64,000 nt of DNA from an uncultured Treponema sp. GTDB taxonomy: Bacteria > Spirochaetota > Spirochaetia > Treponematales > Treponemataceae. The first letter of the stretch is position 1; every line of letters starts with the position of its first letter. Below, one piece after another: positions 30,515-40,197 of this stretch. The stretch covers positions 1-64,000 of the forward strand of contig CAMVHR010000008.1 in the NCBI GenBank assembly GCA_947167345.1. Direction: 5' to 3'. The notes beneath the pieces were generated by a model. It was not told the DNA's origin, did no database searches, and saw nothing but the letters and a program-made list of their open reading frames with translations. The position numbers and the translations under genes were made by a program.

Positions 30515-31138
30515 TTAATTGACAACAAATTCCAAACCACGCTCTTGCTTTACATCAAGAGACACGACTTCCAGATACAAGTCCTGATAGCCTTTATATT
30601 CTTTTATGACCGGCTTTCCGACAACCTTTATCCATGCTTCAAGCTCAGGGTAAGTTCCTTTCCAGTCAAGTATGAATCCTCCCCATCCGTCATTACCACA
30701 GCATCCAGGTCCACGCCTGTATACCGCAGGAAACTTGGAATTATCAAAATACGATTCAAGATAGGTAAACATGCCCTCTACGATGATAGTTTTATCTTTG
30801 TAGCGTTCATAATTAAAATAGATGTCATTGATTTGAGTCAAAAACATTTTGTCCTTTATTTCAAGGATGTCACCTTCAGGAATATCTATTTGAGGCTGCT
30901 CAACATATTCCTGATTGCGAGGAGGCTCCTGCTCAATCTCACCCGATTCATATTTTTCAATCATGGCAAGAAATTCTTCATCTTCGTTTAAAGGCAACTC
31001 GTTTGCATCTTTTACCTCATCACTCTGAACAGGCGTTGCTCCTACAGGACCAGACACAGAAAAGCCTTTCTGCTTTGAAGAGCAAGAAATAAAAACGCAC
31101 TCTACTGCCACAAGAGCAACAAGCATAAATCTGTTCAT
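30515..31138 (-). CDS. Putative lipoprotein resembling the C-terminal domain of TIGR03943/DUF1980-type proteins
   Basis: Lipobox VFISC; YERYKDKTIIVEGMFTYLES...YRRGPGCCGNDGWGGFILDW. Confidence 0.65.
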   Translation of the reverse strand: MNRFMLVALVAVECVFISCSSKQKGFSVSGPVGATPVQSDEVKDANELPLNEDEEFLAMIEKYESGEIEQEPPRNQEYVEQPQIDIPEGDILEIKDKMFLTQINDIYFNYERYKDKTIIVEGMFTYLESYFDNSKFPAVYRRGPGCCGNDGWGGFILDWKGTYPELEAWIKVVGKPVIKEYKGYQDLYLEVVSLDVKQERGLEFVVN

Positions 31139-31151
31139 ATTTTACCCCACA

Positions 31152-32108
31152 CTAATTTAACGCAGCTTCCAAGGCGGAAACATTTCTCTGCATTATAGAC
31201 ACGTAAGTCTCGCCTTTCTTTAAGTCATCTGCACTTACATTGTGGCAGCTGTGAAATTCAAGTTTTCTTGCACCTGTTGACTCACAGAGAGTGTCTGCAA
31301 TTTTGCCATTCGAAAATTCTATAGTAAACACTACAGGAATGTTTTCATTCTTCACTTTATTAATCAGGAATTTGATTGTAGCCGCACTAGCTTCAACATC
31401 AGTAGCACAGCCAGGAAAAGCAGCATAATAAGAAAGTCCATAAGTGTCAGCAAAGTAGCGTAATGGAAAGCGGTCTCCAAAAACAATGACATTACGCTTA
31501 GCATTCTGTGTTATTGAAGAAAACTGTTCATCAAGTTTTTCAATCTGACTGATATAAGCAGAAGCATTGGCTTTGTAAAAAGAAGCATTCGCTTCATCAA
31601 TCTTGCAAACCTCATCGCAGACTGCCTGAACAATCTTTATGGCGTTCAAGGGACTTGTCCAAACATGCTCATCCAGCTCCGATTCATCTTCATCATGCTC
31701 TTCTTCATCTTCAGCAGTCATGCCCTCTATAATTTCCTCTTCAACAGCATCAACAAGTTCTAAAAGCTTAAGAGTATGAGGAGCTTTAGTTCCAAGGCTT
31801 TCAAGCAATGTGTCTGCCCATACATCATTTTCTCCGCCAGTGTAAATAAACAGATCCGCATCTTGAATTTTTTTCATGTCCTTTGGAGTAGGTTCATAGC
31901 TGTGACTTTCGGAACCGGGCTTTAAAAGCATTGTAAGGTCAGACTTATCCCCAGTAACTGCACGAGCAAAATCATACTGAGGAAACATGCTTGTTACGAC
32001 AGTCAGGCTTTTTGCTTTGGAAGTAGATTTTGCATTGCAAGACAGCAATGTAACCGATGAAAGAATAATGAAAGAAGTTATAAATACTGATATAATGGAA
32101 GTTTTCAT
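31152..32108 (-). CDS. znuA: Metal ABC transporter substrate-binding lipoprotein (ZnuA/TroA-like)
   Basis: Lipobox VTLLSC; MLLKPGSESHSYEPTPKDMKKIQDADLFIYTGGENDVWAD. Confidence 0.92.
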   Translation of the reverse strand: MKTSIISVFITSFIILSSVTLLSCNAKSTSKAKSLTVVTSMFPQYDFARAVTGDKSDLTMLLKPGSESHSYEPTPKDMKKIQDADLFIYTGGENDVWADTLLESLGTKAPHTLKLLELVDAVEEEIIEGMTAEDEEEHDEDESELDEHVWTSPLNAIKIVQAVCDEVCKIDEANASFYKANASAYISQIEKLDEQFSSITQNAKRNVIVFGDRFPLRYFADTYGLSYYAAFPGCATDVEASAATIKFLINKVKNENIPVVFTIEFSNGKIADTLCESTGARKLEFHSCHNVSADDLKKGETYVSIMQRNVSALEAALN

Positions 32109-32112
32109 AAAA

Positions 32113-32544
32113 TTATTCCTCTGTTTTAGTACTTTTGTTACGGCAGTCTGAGCATATTCCATAAAAAACAGTTCTGAACGGATTTATTTCAAATCCGTGG
32201 ACGCTTTCCAGGTGCTCTTTTACGAAGGCAATTTCATCACAATGAAGATGTATCAGTTTTCCGCATACTTCACACCTACAATGAAAGCATCCGTTCTGCT
32301 CATGAGAATCACCTGTAAATTCAAAGCATGCCGCTGAATTTTCGCCTGTAAAGAATTTGTTTACAGCACCGGAATCCACGAGCCGTTCAAGCTGCCGATA
32401 CACAGTAGCTTTACCAATGCCGGCACTTTTAAAATGCTCTGACAACTCTTGAACGGTAAAATGCTTTTTACCAGAATTCCTCAAGAATTCTAAAATAATA
32501 TCCTGTTGCTTTGTTTTATATTCCAATTTGAGAACCGTTATCAC
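32113..32544 (-). CDS. Fur-family transcriptional regulator; true start probably downstream (TTG, MEYKTKQQ...)
   Basis: ILEFLRNSGKKHFTVQELSEHFKSAGIGKATVYRQLERLVDSG; FHCRCEVCGKLIHLHCDE, CSDC. Confidence 0.93.
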   Translation of the reverse strand: MITVLKLEYKTKQQDIILEFLRNSGKKHFTVQELSEHFKSAGIGKATVYRQLERLVDSGAVNKFFTGENSAACFEFTGDSHEQNGCFHCRCEVCGKLIHLHCDEIAFVKEHLESVHGFEINPFRTVFYGICSDCRNKSTKTEE

Positions 32545-32573
32545 TTTATACGGTAAAGAGAGAAAAATGTCAA
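32545..32573 (-). promoter_or_regulatory. Candidate promoter of fur-znu operon overlapped by inverted repeat
   Basis: Minus strand TTGACA - 17 bp - TATAAA; ACCGT-N11-ACGGT at 32534-32554. Confidence 0.6.
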
Positions 32574-32592
32574 TGTATTTTTTACGAAGATC

Positions 32593-33714
32593 TTACGATT
32601 CCATTACATACGCTTCTGTTCTGTTGCGTCCGTTTTCCTTTGCAAGATACAGCGCATCATCAGCATACTTAAGGCATGTCTCGGCAGTCATTCCGGGTTC
32701 TGTTTTTATGAGTGCATAGCCTGCACTTACAGTAACATGACCGTTTATGCCATGCATAAAAAACTTATTCATGTTTTCTACGCGAAGTCTTGTCTTTTCA
32801 ACAATCTGTGCAAGCTCTGTCAAACTATATTCAGTTGCAAGAGCTGTAAATTCATCCACCCCATAGCGGTAAAACTTAATGTGATATTCTTTTTCAATTT
32901 CTTTAAAGCAGTCACAGACAGAACGCAGGCAATCTTCTCCTGCAATATGACCATACGTGTCATTGAATATTCTAAAATGGTCAATATCAAACATTATTAC
33001 GCTCAGGACAGGAAGCTTCATGAGCTTTTCAATGTCAATAAACAGCATCCGCCGGTTGGAAAGCCCCGAAAGGACATCCGTATCACGCTGAAAAGTAAGT
33101 ATACGCTCTTTATCAATGAGCAAGAGTCTTGTATAGCGCAAATATGTTCCCAAAAGGAGACCTGCAAGAGAAAATACTGTCGTACCCATAAAGTCCAAAG
33201 AAGCGACATTACTTGGCTTTACAAGAAAAATCAAGACCGTATGGATTATATAAACTACTATAAAGTAAATATTTACCCGCAAAGATTTATCAAACAGCAA
33301 GATTGGCATGATAATCTGCATACATGTGAATGAAACCGCAAGATGCATTTCTGAATTGGCAAAAATACTTGCAAATATAGTTGCCCCATTTATGACAGCC
33401 GTTGCAAGATACGTAAGAGGAAGAACGGAAAAAGAGTTGCTGCCAGCAAGTTTAAACAGAACTGCCAGAATAAGTGCAATAGCATAAAAAACAGCTGTAA
33501 ACAGTGTATAAGCAAGTTTATAGGAAAAGAAAAGGGAACATGCAAAAAGAATCAGCCCTATAATGAGCATTAGAAAAGAAATAAAACTGAATGTATCAAT
33601 ATTGAAATTTCTTATTTCTTCCTTATTAGAATCAAACAGGCGTTTTTCTTTACTGAGAAAGTCTCTGCTAAAAATTACGAACCAAGCGTTTTTTCTTATC
33701 AGGCATGATTTCAT
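32593..33714 (-). CDS. Membrane GGDEF-domain protein with degenerate GVDEF motif
   Basis: Several hydrophobic segments followed by MFDIDHFRIFNDTYGHIAGEDCLR...YRYGVDEFTAL. Confidence 0.9.
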   Translation of the reverse strand: MKSCLIRKNAWFVIFSRDFLSKEKRLFDSNKEEIRNFNIDTFSFISFLMLIIGLILFACSLFFSYKLAYTLFTAVFYAIALILAVLFKLAGSNSFSVLPLTYLATAVINGATIFASIFANSEMHLAVSFTCMQIIMPILLFDKSLRVNIYFIVVYIIHTVLIFLVKPSNVASLDFMGTTVFSLAGLLLGTYLRYTRLLLIDKERILTFQRDTDVLSGLSNRRMLFIDIEKLMKLPVLSVIMFDIDHFRIFNDTYGHIAGEDCLRSVCDCFKEIEKEYHIKFYRYGVDEFTALATEYSLTELAQIVEKTRLRVENMNKFFMHGINGHVTVSAGYALIKTEPGMTAETCLKYADDALYLAKENGRNRTEAYVMES

Positions 33715-33803
33715 ACAAGTAATAGTATAAAGCTATTATATCATTTTTGTCAAAAAATGATTTTACTGGTAAAAAAACAGGAATTTTCATATAATGTGGT
33801 GTT

Positions 33804-36368
33804 ATGAATACATCATACGCAGTTGCAAAGGAACTTGATTTTTACAGGATAAGGGAAACAGTTGCCTGTCTTGCTGCCAGTGAAGAAGGAAAAGAACTTC
33901 TTCTTACTCGAGAACCTCTTTCAGATACAGACCAGATAGAATACTTAAAATCTTTAGGACGCGAATGGAACATATATCTTGCATCAAACAGCAGACAAGC
34001 CATATCTGCATGGCCAAGTGTAGAGCCATATTTTAAGCTGCTCGGAAAAGAAGGAGCCCAGCTGGAACAGGATCAGATTTTTGCAATAGGACTGTTTTGC
34101 CTTGCACAGGAAAAACTAAAGGAAAATATTGCTTGTGCAAAAGAAGACATTACGATTCCTCATTTGGAGAAGGAAGCCTCATCGCTTCCAGACATTTCAC
34201 AGGCACAGAGGGAAATTTTTTCGATTCTGACAGTTGACGGTCAGGTAAAGGACTTGCCTGCATTAAGGGCAATAAGAAGCAGAATTGCATCACTGCACAA
34301 AGAAATAGAAAGTGCCATACGAAAATATACGTCAGACCCGAATTTAAGTGCAGCATTGCAGTCAAATGTGCCTGCATTCAAGGCTGACAGGGAACTTCTT
34401 GCCGTAAGGGCAGACAGGAGGAATGCAGTCAAAGGCATTGTTCACGAAGTAAGTGCTTCCGGGCAGACAATGTACATAGAGCCGGATGAAGTGGTCAGGG
34501 CAAACAATGAACTTATTCAGGAAGAATATCACCTGCAGTCGGAATTAAAAAAAATTTTTAAGGAACTGACAGCAAAAATAGGCATTTATAAGGAAGAATT
34601 GTCTTTATCGCTCAAAACGCTTGTCATGTTAGACAGTGCCTATGCCGCTGCACGATGGCAGCTGGAAACAAAAGGCGTATTTGCCGAAAACTGCAATCTC
34701 TCACTTGAGCCGCCAGCAATCCGAGGAGCACGGCATCCACTTTTAGGAAGCCGTGCTGTTCCTGTTGACATCTGCTTTCTGGACGGCAAAAGAGTTCTGA
34801 TTATTACAGGTCCGAATACTGGTGGAAAAACCGTTACATTAAAGACAATAGCTCTTTTTGCACTATTGAATCAGGCAGGTTTTCCAGTTCCGGCAGATGA
34901 AGGAACAAGACTCCCTGTATTCAGTTCCGTTTTTGCAGACATAGGAGATGAGCAGTCTATTGACGAATCGCTCAGTACATTTTCCAGCCACATGAAAAAG
35001 ATGGCACAGATGGTGCAGAATGCAGACAAAGACAGCCTTATCCTGCTCGATGAGCTAGGAAGCGGTACAGACCCGCAGGAAGGCGGAGCAATCGCAATGG
35101 CAGCTTTGGACACACTCATAGACCGAGGCTCTTTTGTCATTGTAACGACACACCATGGAATCTTGAAAAATTACGGTTATACACATCCGAAATGCATAAA
35201 TGCATCAGTTGAATTTGACAACACGACGCTCCGCCCGACATATAGACTGCTGATGGGCATTCCAGGTGAAAGTCACGCACTTGACATTGCAGCGCGTTCA
35301 GGACTGCCGGAAGATATTGTACAGAAAGCACGCGAATATATTTCTAGCGAACAGGCAGATGTTTCTACACTCATAAAAGGTCTTACTGCAAAGCACGAAG
35401 AACTTGACGAACTACAAAGGCAGGAACGCATTCAGAATGCCCAGCTTCAGCAAAAAGCCCTTAAACTTCATGAAAGGGAAATCAGGGCAAAAGAACACGA
35501 AATTGAACTTCAAAAAGCAGAACATGCATCAAGTACAGAATTTCTTAGACAGACGCGCAGCCGTCTTGAAAACCTTGTGCGAGAATTGCGTGAAGGAGAA
35601 ATTACGCGTGAAAAGACTCTTGGCGTAAAGCAATTCATTACAATGCTTGAAGAACAGGTGCAACAGCAAACAAGTGCAATAGAAGAACAGCAGAAAATTC
35701 TTGAGGAGGAAAAAGAAAACGCACGAAAAGAAGAAGCTCTGTATGCAGAAAACGGAATGCGTCTTGCAAAGTACAGGGAAGGAAAGTCTTCTTCAAACAA
35801 AAAAACAAAAAGAAGGCTTTCAAACGCAGAGGCTTTGGCAACAGCATCTGTCATGGAACAGGCTGCAACTCCTGCTCAAAAAACAAAAAAGACAGTGCCT
35901 GTAAAGCTTCGCCTAGAACCGGGGATTGATGTATTTGCAGGAGAAGCAAGAAGACGAGGTACATTGGTTTCACAGAATAAGAACGGCAGCTGGACAGTTC
36001 AGTTTGGTTCCATGAAGATGAGCGTCCCACAAAATCAACTTATGCCTGTTGCGCCAGAGAAAGTTCCGTGTGCAGAAATAAAACTTGAAACGACTAACAC
36101 CTCTATTATAATGGAAGATGAAACGCCTAAATTTGAGTTGAGACTGCTTGGAATGCGCTATGAAGAAGCCATGAAAGCTCTTGAACATCAGGTGGATCTG
36201 TGTGCCATTCACAACTTCAAAGAATTCTCAATTATTCACGGTAAGGGTACTGGCATTCTTCAACAGGCGGTTCATGATTATCTTTCGCACTATCCTGGGG
36301 TAAAGGACTTTCACTTTGCACAGCCAGAAGACGGCGGTACTGGCAAAACTTATGTAAGTCTTATATAA
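33804..36368 (+). CDS. mutS2: Endonuclease MutS2
   Basis: ITGPNTGGKTVTLKTIALFALLNQAG, DELGSGTDPQEGGAIA, C-terminal Smr-like IIHGKGTGILQQAVHDYL. Confidence 0.96.
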   Translation: MNTSYAVAKELDFYRIRETVACLAASEEGKELLLTREPLSDTDQIEYLKSLGREWNIYLASNSRQAISAWPSVEPYFKLLGKEGAQLEQDQIFAIGLFCLAQEKLKENIACAKEDITIPHLEKEASSLPDISQAQREIFSILTVDGQVKDLPALRAIRSRIASLHKEIESAIRKYTSDPNLSAALQSNVPAFKADRELLAVRADRRNAVKGIVHEVSASGQTMYIEPDEVVRANNELIQEEYHLQSELKKIFKELTAKIGIYKEELSLSLKTLVMLDSAYAAARWQLETKGVFAENCNLSLEPPAIRGARHPLLGSRAVPVDICFLDGKRVLIITGPNTGGKTVTLKTIALFALLNQAGFPVPADEGTRLPVFSSVFADIGDEQSIDESLSTFSSHMKKMAQMVQNADKDSLILLDELGSGTDPQEGGAIAMAALDTLIDRGSFVIVTTHHGILKNYGYTHPKCINASVEFDNTTLRPTYRLLMGIPGESHALDIAARSGLPEDIVQKAREYISSEQADVSTLIKGLTAKHEELDELQRQERIQNAQLQQKALKLHEREIRAKEHEIELQKAEHASSTEFLRQTRSRLENLVRELREGEITREKTLGVKQFITMLEEQVQQQTSAIEEQQKILEEEKENARKEEALYAENGMRLAKYREGKSSSNKKTKRRLSNAEALATASVMEQAATPAQKTKKTVPVKLRLEPGIDVFAGEARRRGTLVSQNKNGSWTVQFGSMKMSVPQNQLMPVAPEKVPCAEIKLETTNTSIIMEDETPKFELRLLGMRYEEAMKALEHQVDLCAIHNFKEFSIIHGKGTGILQQAVHDYLSHYPGVKDFHFAQPEDGGTGKTYVSLI

Positions 36369-38806
36369 TGACTAGTATAATGATTAAGTTTTTATGTGTA
36401 CTCCTTGCCAGCCTGACATTTCTTACATTTTCTTTAAATGCAGAAGAGCAGGAACGTCTTCTTTACGACATTACAGATTCACAGGATGTAAACGGAAAGT
36501 TTCCTGACAAAGTTTACATACGAACAAGAACGCAGTCCTACTGTAAATATTTTGAATTTGTCCTTCATGAAGGAAAAATATATGCAAAAAGGCCTGGCGA
36601 AAAAAACTGGGAACTGTTTTTAAAAACAGGAGTGCCATTTACAAAAACACTAAAAGATATTGCATGGTTTCCAACACCGAAAGAAGTTTGTGAAATTTCA
36701 TGCGATGCAGACAACATCTATGCTGTTGACGAACAGGGAATATTCTATTACTGCTTTATTGACAGTAGCGCCCCTGTCAAAACTTTTTTCTGGCAAAGAC
36801 TTATAGGCTTTCCAAAAACAAAATACCTTCAGTTAAACGATCTTGTACTTTCAATGAGAGGCTGGTGCATGGGAACCCGTCGCAAAGACATTCTGTGGTA
36901 CGAAGACATTTACGGTGTACAGCATCACTGGGGAACAATGGGGATTGAAACTTATTATTTTTTGACGGAAGACGGTCAGCACATTCGTTTTACAGACAGC
37001 GGTCTTCCAGTTGATTTCAGCCGAACAATTCAAAATCCTGAAAATGGAACTTTTATTGCACAGAATATAAATGTTTCTGGCGAGACCGTTTTTTTAATCG
37101 GTAGCAAAGGTACAATGTACACAAGGCTCATAGACTTTGACACAATGGGTTGCGATCCAATGTTCTTTCAATATACATACGAAAAGATTTCAAAATCTTC
37201 AACAGGAAGTGACTACATTTCAAATTACACCCCATGGGCATTACCTTCGGAAGATTGGGTAAAACAACCTAAAATACGACTTGCAGGCAAGGCACGACTT
37301 ACAAAAATGTTGAGCATTGCACAGACTGGAAGGGGTAATTTTGCACGAGAACTAAGAGTTGCGGGAACAGACAAAGACGGAAACATTGGCTATTACCACA
37401 AAATGCTCCTTGATACAGAGTGGGCATTCGAAGAGGCTCCTCTTATTTTAAAAGAAGAAATGTTTCTAAACCCTTCCCTTCCAGAACATGGTGAAAATTA
37501 TGTTGCAGATTATAAAGGGCTCATATTCAAAAACAATAGCATTATCAATGGTTTGACATGCACAATAAAAAATGTCGGACTTGACAGCGAAGACAGGTGT
37601 ACTTTGGAAATTTCAAATGGGACGGAATCATTTGAATGCAAGATATACCCTATTGAAAAATGGACTTATATAAAAAGATACAATCCGGGACATGACGGAA
37701 CACCACGTAACTATTTCATTACGGCAGAACTGGACGAAAAAAGACTAACTTCGTATTCAAAGGAATTCCGAGAAACACTTACAGACATTCTTAAAGACAA
37801 ACATCACAAGCTATTCGCCTTTTCTGCGGAAGCTACAGATACATATTATCAGATTGAAACAGAAGGATATGATACACGTCTTTTGGTAGGGGGAGGAGCT
37901 AAAAACACATATTCATTTTTCATGACAAAAGACGGCAAAAACTGCGAAAACCCATTCCTTCACAAAAGGAATTCAGCACTTGTACAGTTTGGCATTACGG
38001 ATCCTCTTTCCGACAACCTTCTGCTAAAGGAAGATTATGAATATTCAATCAATGATTATGCTGAAATTTCTGCAAAGATAGAAGCGAACAGAATGTATGC
38101 AAAGCAAATCCGCACAATTATTGATGAAAACTGGAAATCATTCAGCAGTGCAAACCTTTCACGTTGGGGGTTTCACCTGGCAGACCTCATAACAAGAATT
38201 ACGTTTCTGAACAAACTAAACTTTCCTAAGATAAAGCAGATGACATCTTTCGGAAACAACATCATGTCTACCAGTGCAGCTGTCTATAATGACATTGCCT
38301 CTTACACAGACTGGTCTTTTCCATCTATTCTGGAACTGACTGAATTAAGAATAAGATATTATACAAATCTTTTAAATGAATTACAGACAGATACAGAGGA
38401 ATCAAAAAAACTTTCACCACAATTTCATAATTCATACAAAGGATTTTACGAAGAATTGAATCTTCCAGAACACCTGACTCAGGATGATGGCACTGCAACA
38501 CTTGACATGTTTGAACTAGGAACAATGTTTCCGTGGTTTGTATTAAAGAAATCAGATGGAACAGTCCTTCTTATACGACTCAAAAACTTTGCAGGCACAA
38601 TTCTAGACACGGCAAAGCCTTATCAGTTTGACGTATCATTCTGTCTTATAACCTTGCCGGATTCCAGCCTTAATCAAAGACGGAACAACACATTCATGAA
38701 AGACATAAATTCATACACAGGACAGTTTGAATGGGATGGTACAACAGCAAGATTATATGTAAAAAACGCTGTATTTACCAAAAGACTTCTTTTCAAAGGC
38801 CAATAA
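36368..38806 (+). CDS. Large exported hypothetical protein
   Basis: 812-aa ORF with signal-like N-terminus, starts at the mutS2 stop; true start may be the second Met. Confidence 0.65.
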   Translation: MTSIMIKFLCVLLASLTFLTFSLNAEEQERLLYDITDSQDVNGKFPDKVYIRTRTQSYCKYFEFVLHEGKIYAKRPGEKNWELFLKTGVPFTKTLKDIAWFPTPKEVCEISCDADNIYAVDEQGIFYYCFIDSSAPVKTFFWQRLIGFPKTKYLQLNDLVLSMRGWCMGTRRKDILWYEDIYGVQHHWGTMGIETYYFLTEDGQHIRFTDSGLPVDFSRTIQNPENGTFIAQNINVSGETVFLIGSKGTMYTRLIDFDTMGCDPMFFQYTYEKISKSSTGSDYISNYTPWALPSEDWVKQPKIRLAGKARLTKMLSIAQTGRGNFARELRVAGTDKDGNIGYYHKMLLDTEWAFEEAPLILKEEMFLNPSLPEHGENYVADYKGLIFKNNSIINGLTCTIKNVGLDSEDRCTLEISNGTESFECKIYPIEKWTYIKRYNPGHDGTPRNYFITAELDEKRLTSYSKEFRETLTDILKDKHHKLFAFSAEATDTYYQIETEGYDTRLLVGGGAKNTYSFFMTKDGKNCENPFLHKRNSALVQFGITDPLSDNLLLKEDYEYSINDYAEISAKIEANRMYAKQIRTIIDENWKSFSSANLSRWGFHLADLITRITFLNKLNFPKIKQMTSFGNNIMSTSAAVYNDIASYTDWSFPSILELTELRIRYYTNLLNELQTDTEESKKLSPQFHNSYKGFYEELNLPEHLTQDDGTATLDMFELGTMFPWFVLKKSDGTVLLIRLKNFAGTILDTAKPYQFDVSFCLITLPDSSLNQRRNNTFMKDINSYTGQFEWDGTTARLYVKNAVFTKRLLFKGQ

Positions 38807-38823
38807 AAGTCCGTTAGAACAAT

Positions 38824-39297
38824 TTACTCATCTTCAAGTTCCGGTATGCGGGACTTCAAGGCTTTTAGGAACTGTTCTCCGGTAATGCCTTCACGAAGAC
38901 AGATGAATATGCAGTTTTCTCCAGCAATAGTGCCTATTATTTCATCCATGTTAAAGGCATCAAGTGCCTGAGAAACGGCATCCGCATGACCACCGAAAGT
39001 CTTAATCACTACAATATTTCCGTTAAATTCTATGCTGACATATCCACGTAAAAAGTCCTGTATGTAAATATGCTCGCTTTCACGCCTGTCATCTTCATCT
39101 GGCAGGGTATATACATATCCAGAATGACCATCGCTGACTTTACCAACTTTCAGCAGTTTTAAATCACGTGACAAAGTAGCCTGCGTTACTTCATATCCTT
39201 CTTTTTGAAGATAGCCCAAAAGTTCTTCCTGACTTTCTATTCTGTAATTTTTTATAAGTCTCCGTACCATCTTCAGACGGGTAAGCCGTTCCTTCAA
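38824..39297 (-). CDS. argR: Arginine repressor
   Basis: IKNYRIESQEELLGYLQKEGYEVTQATLSRDLKLLKVGK; GTIAGENCIFICLREG. Confidence 0.95.
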   Translation of the reverse strand: MKERLTRLKMVRRLIKNYRIESQEELLGYLQKEGYEVTQATLSRDLKLLKVGKVSDGHSGYVYTLPDEDDRRESEHIYIQDFLRGYVSIEFNGNIVVIKTFGGHADAVSQALDAFNMDEIIGTIAGENCIFICLREGITGEQFLKALKSRIPELEDE

Positions 39298-39461
39298 AAT
39301 AATGCCTCTGTATATGTTTTTCTAATTATAATAATTGAGCCACTTTCAAATATAAAGGAATCTGAAAGTGGCTTATATACAGAATTATGCATAAATATAC
39401 AAAAATTGTCAATATAATTTCTTTGTGTAGACAAAGCATAAAAACACCGATTTTTAAATCG

Positions 39462-39980
39462 ATGAAAAGAAACATTCTATTGACATTATGCTTTGCACTG
39501 ATTGTCTCTCTGGTTACACAGAAATGTATTGCGGGTTCTGCCAGAAAAGTGTCTGGTGAAAGGCAGGAAATGATTGACCTAGCAATTTCACTCAGAGGTA
39601 CGCCTTACAAATATGCAGGCAAAACACCTAAAACAGGATTCGACTGCTCTGGATTTGTCTCTTATGTAGCAAATTTTGGTGCAGGGGTACGTCTTCCGTC
39701 CAATTCAAAAGGCATGTACAAGGCCGTTGAAATAATCAAGGAAAAAGACAAGGAACCTGGAGACCTTATGTTCTTTAAGACAACCGGCTCCGGCGCAATT
39801 TCTCACGTGGGCATATATCTTGGACTGTATCAGGGTGAAGGACAATTCAAGAACAAAAAAATTTTCATTCACGCTGCAAGTGATGGACCAGAAACAGGAG
39901 TCATTATCTCATCGATTGATGATCCATACTGGGCATCACACTTTGCAGACTGGGGAAGGATCCTTCCTAAAACTCAATAG
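39462..39980 (+). CDS. NlpC/P60 family cell-wall hydrolase
   Basis: LRGTPYKYAGKTPKTGFDCSGFVSYV, GDLMFFKTTGSGAISHVGIYLG; signal peptide MKRNILLTLCFALIVSLV. Confidence 0.93.
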   Translation: MKRNILLTLCFALIVSLVTQKCIAGSARKVSGERQEMIDLAISLRGTPYKYAGKTPKTGFDCSGFVSYVANFGAGVRLPSNSKGMYKAVEIIKEKDKEPGDLMFFKTTGSGAISHVGIYLGLYQGEGQFKNKKIFIHAASDGPETGVIISSIDDPYWASHFADWGRILPKTQ

Positions 39981-40186
39981 TGCGGCGGCTTGCGATTAGG
40001 AATGTCACCTTCCAGCTGTTCAGCCATATCGGCTACTTTCTGCGCAAGCATTTTGTTTTCTTTGCGCAGAAGATCAATTTCTTTTGTATGTTCAACCGTT
40101 ACATTCTGAAGCTGAGACAGGAAATCCTCCAGATACGAAACCTTCGTTTCCAAAGCGATGAACCTGTCTTCAATACTAGCATCCAT
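39974..40186 (-). CDS. slyX: SlyX-like coiled-coil protein
   Basis: RFIALETKVSYLEDFLSQLQ...C-terminal PPHY. Confidence 0.75.
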   Translation of the reverse strand: MDASIEDRFIALETKVSYLEDFLSQLQNVTVEHTKEIDLLRKENKMLAQKVADMAEQLEGDIPNRKPPHY

Positions 40187-40197
40187 TAACTTCCATC

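Noticed and set aside
39421-39466. Riboswitch-like hairpins upstream of the NlpC/P60 gene
   Set aside because: Only two tiny stems (CTTTG/CAAAG and CGATTT/AAATCG), not enough to support a structured RNA.
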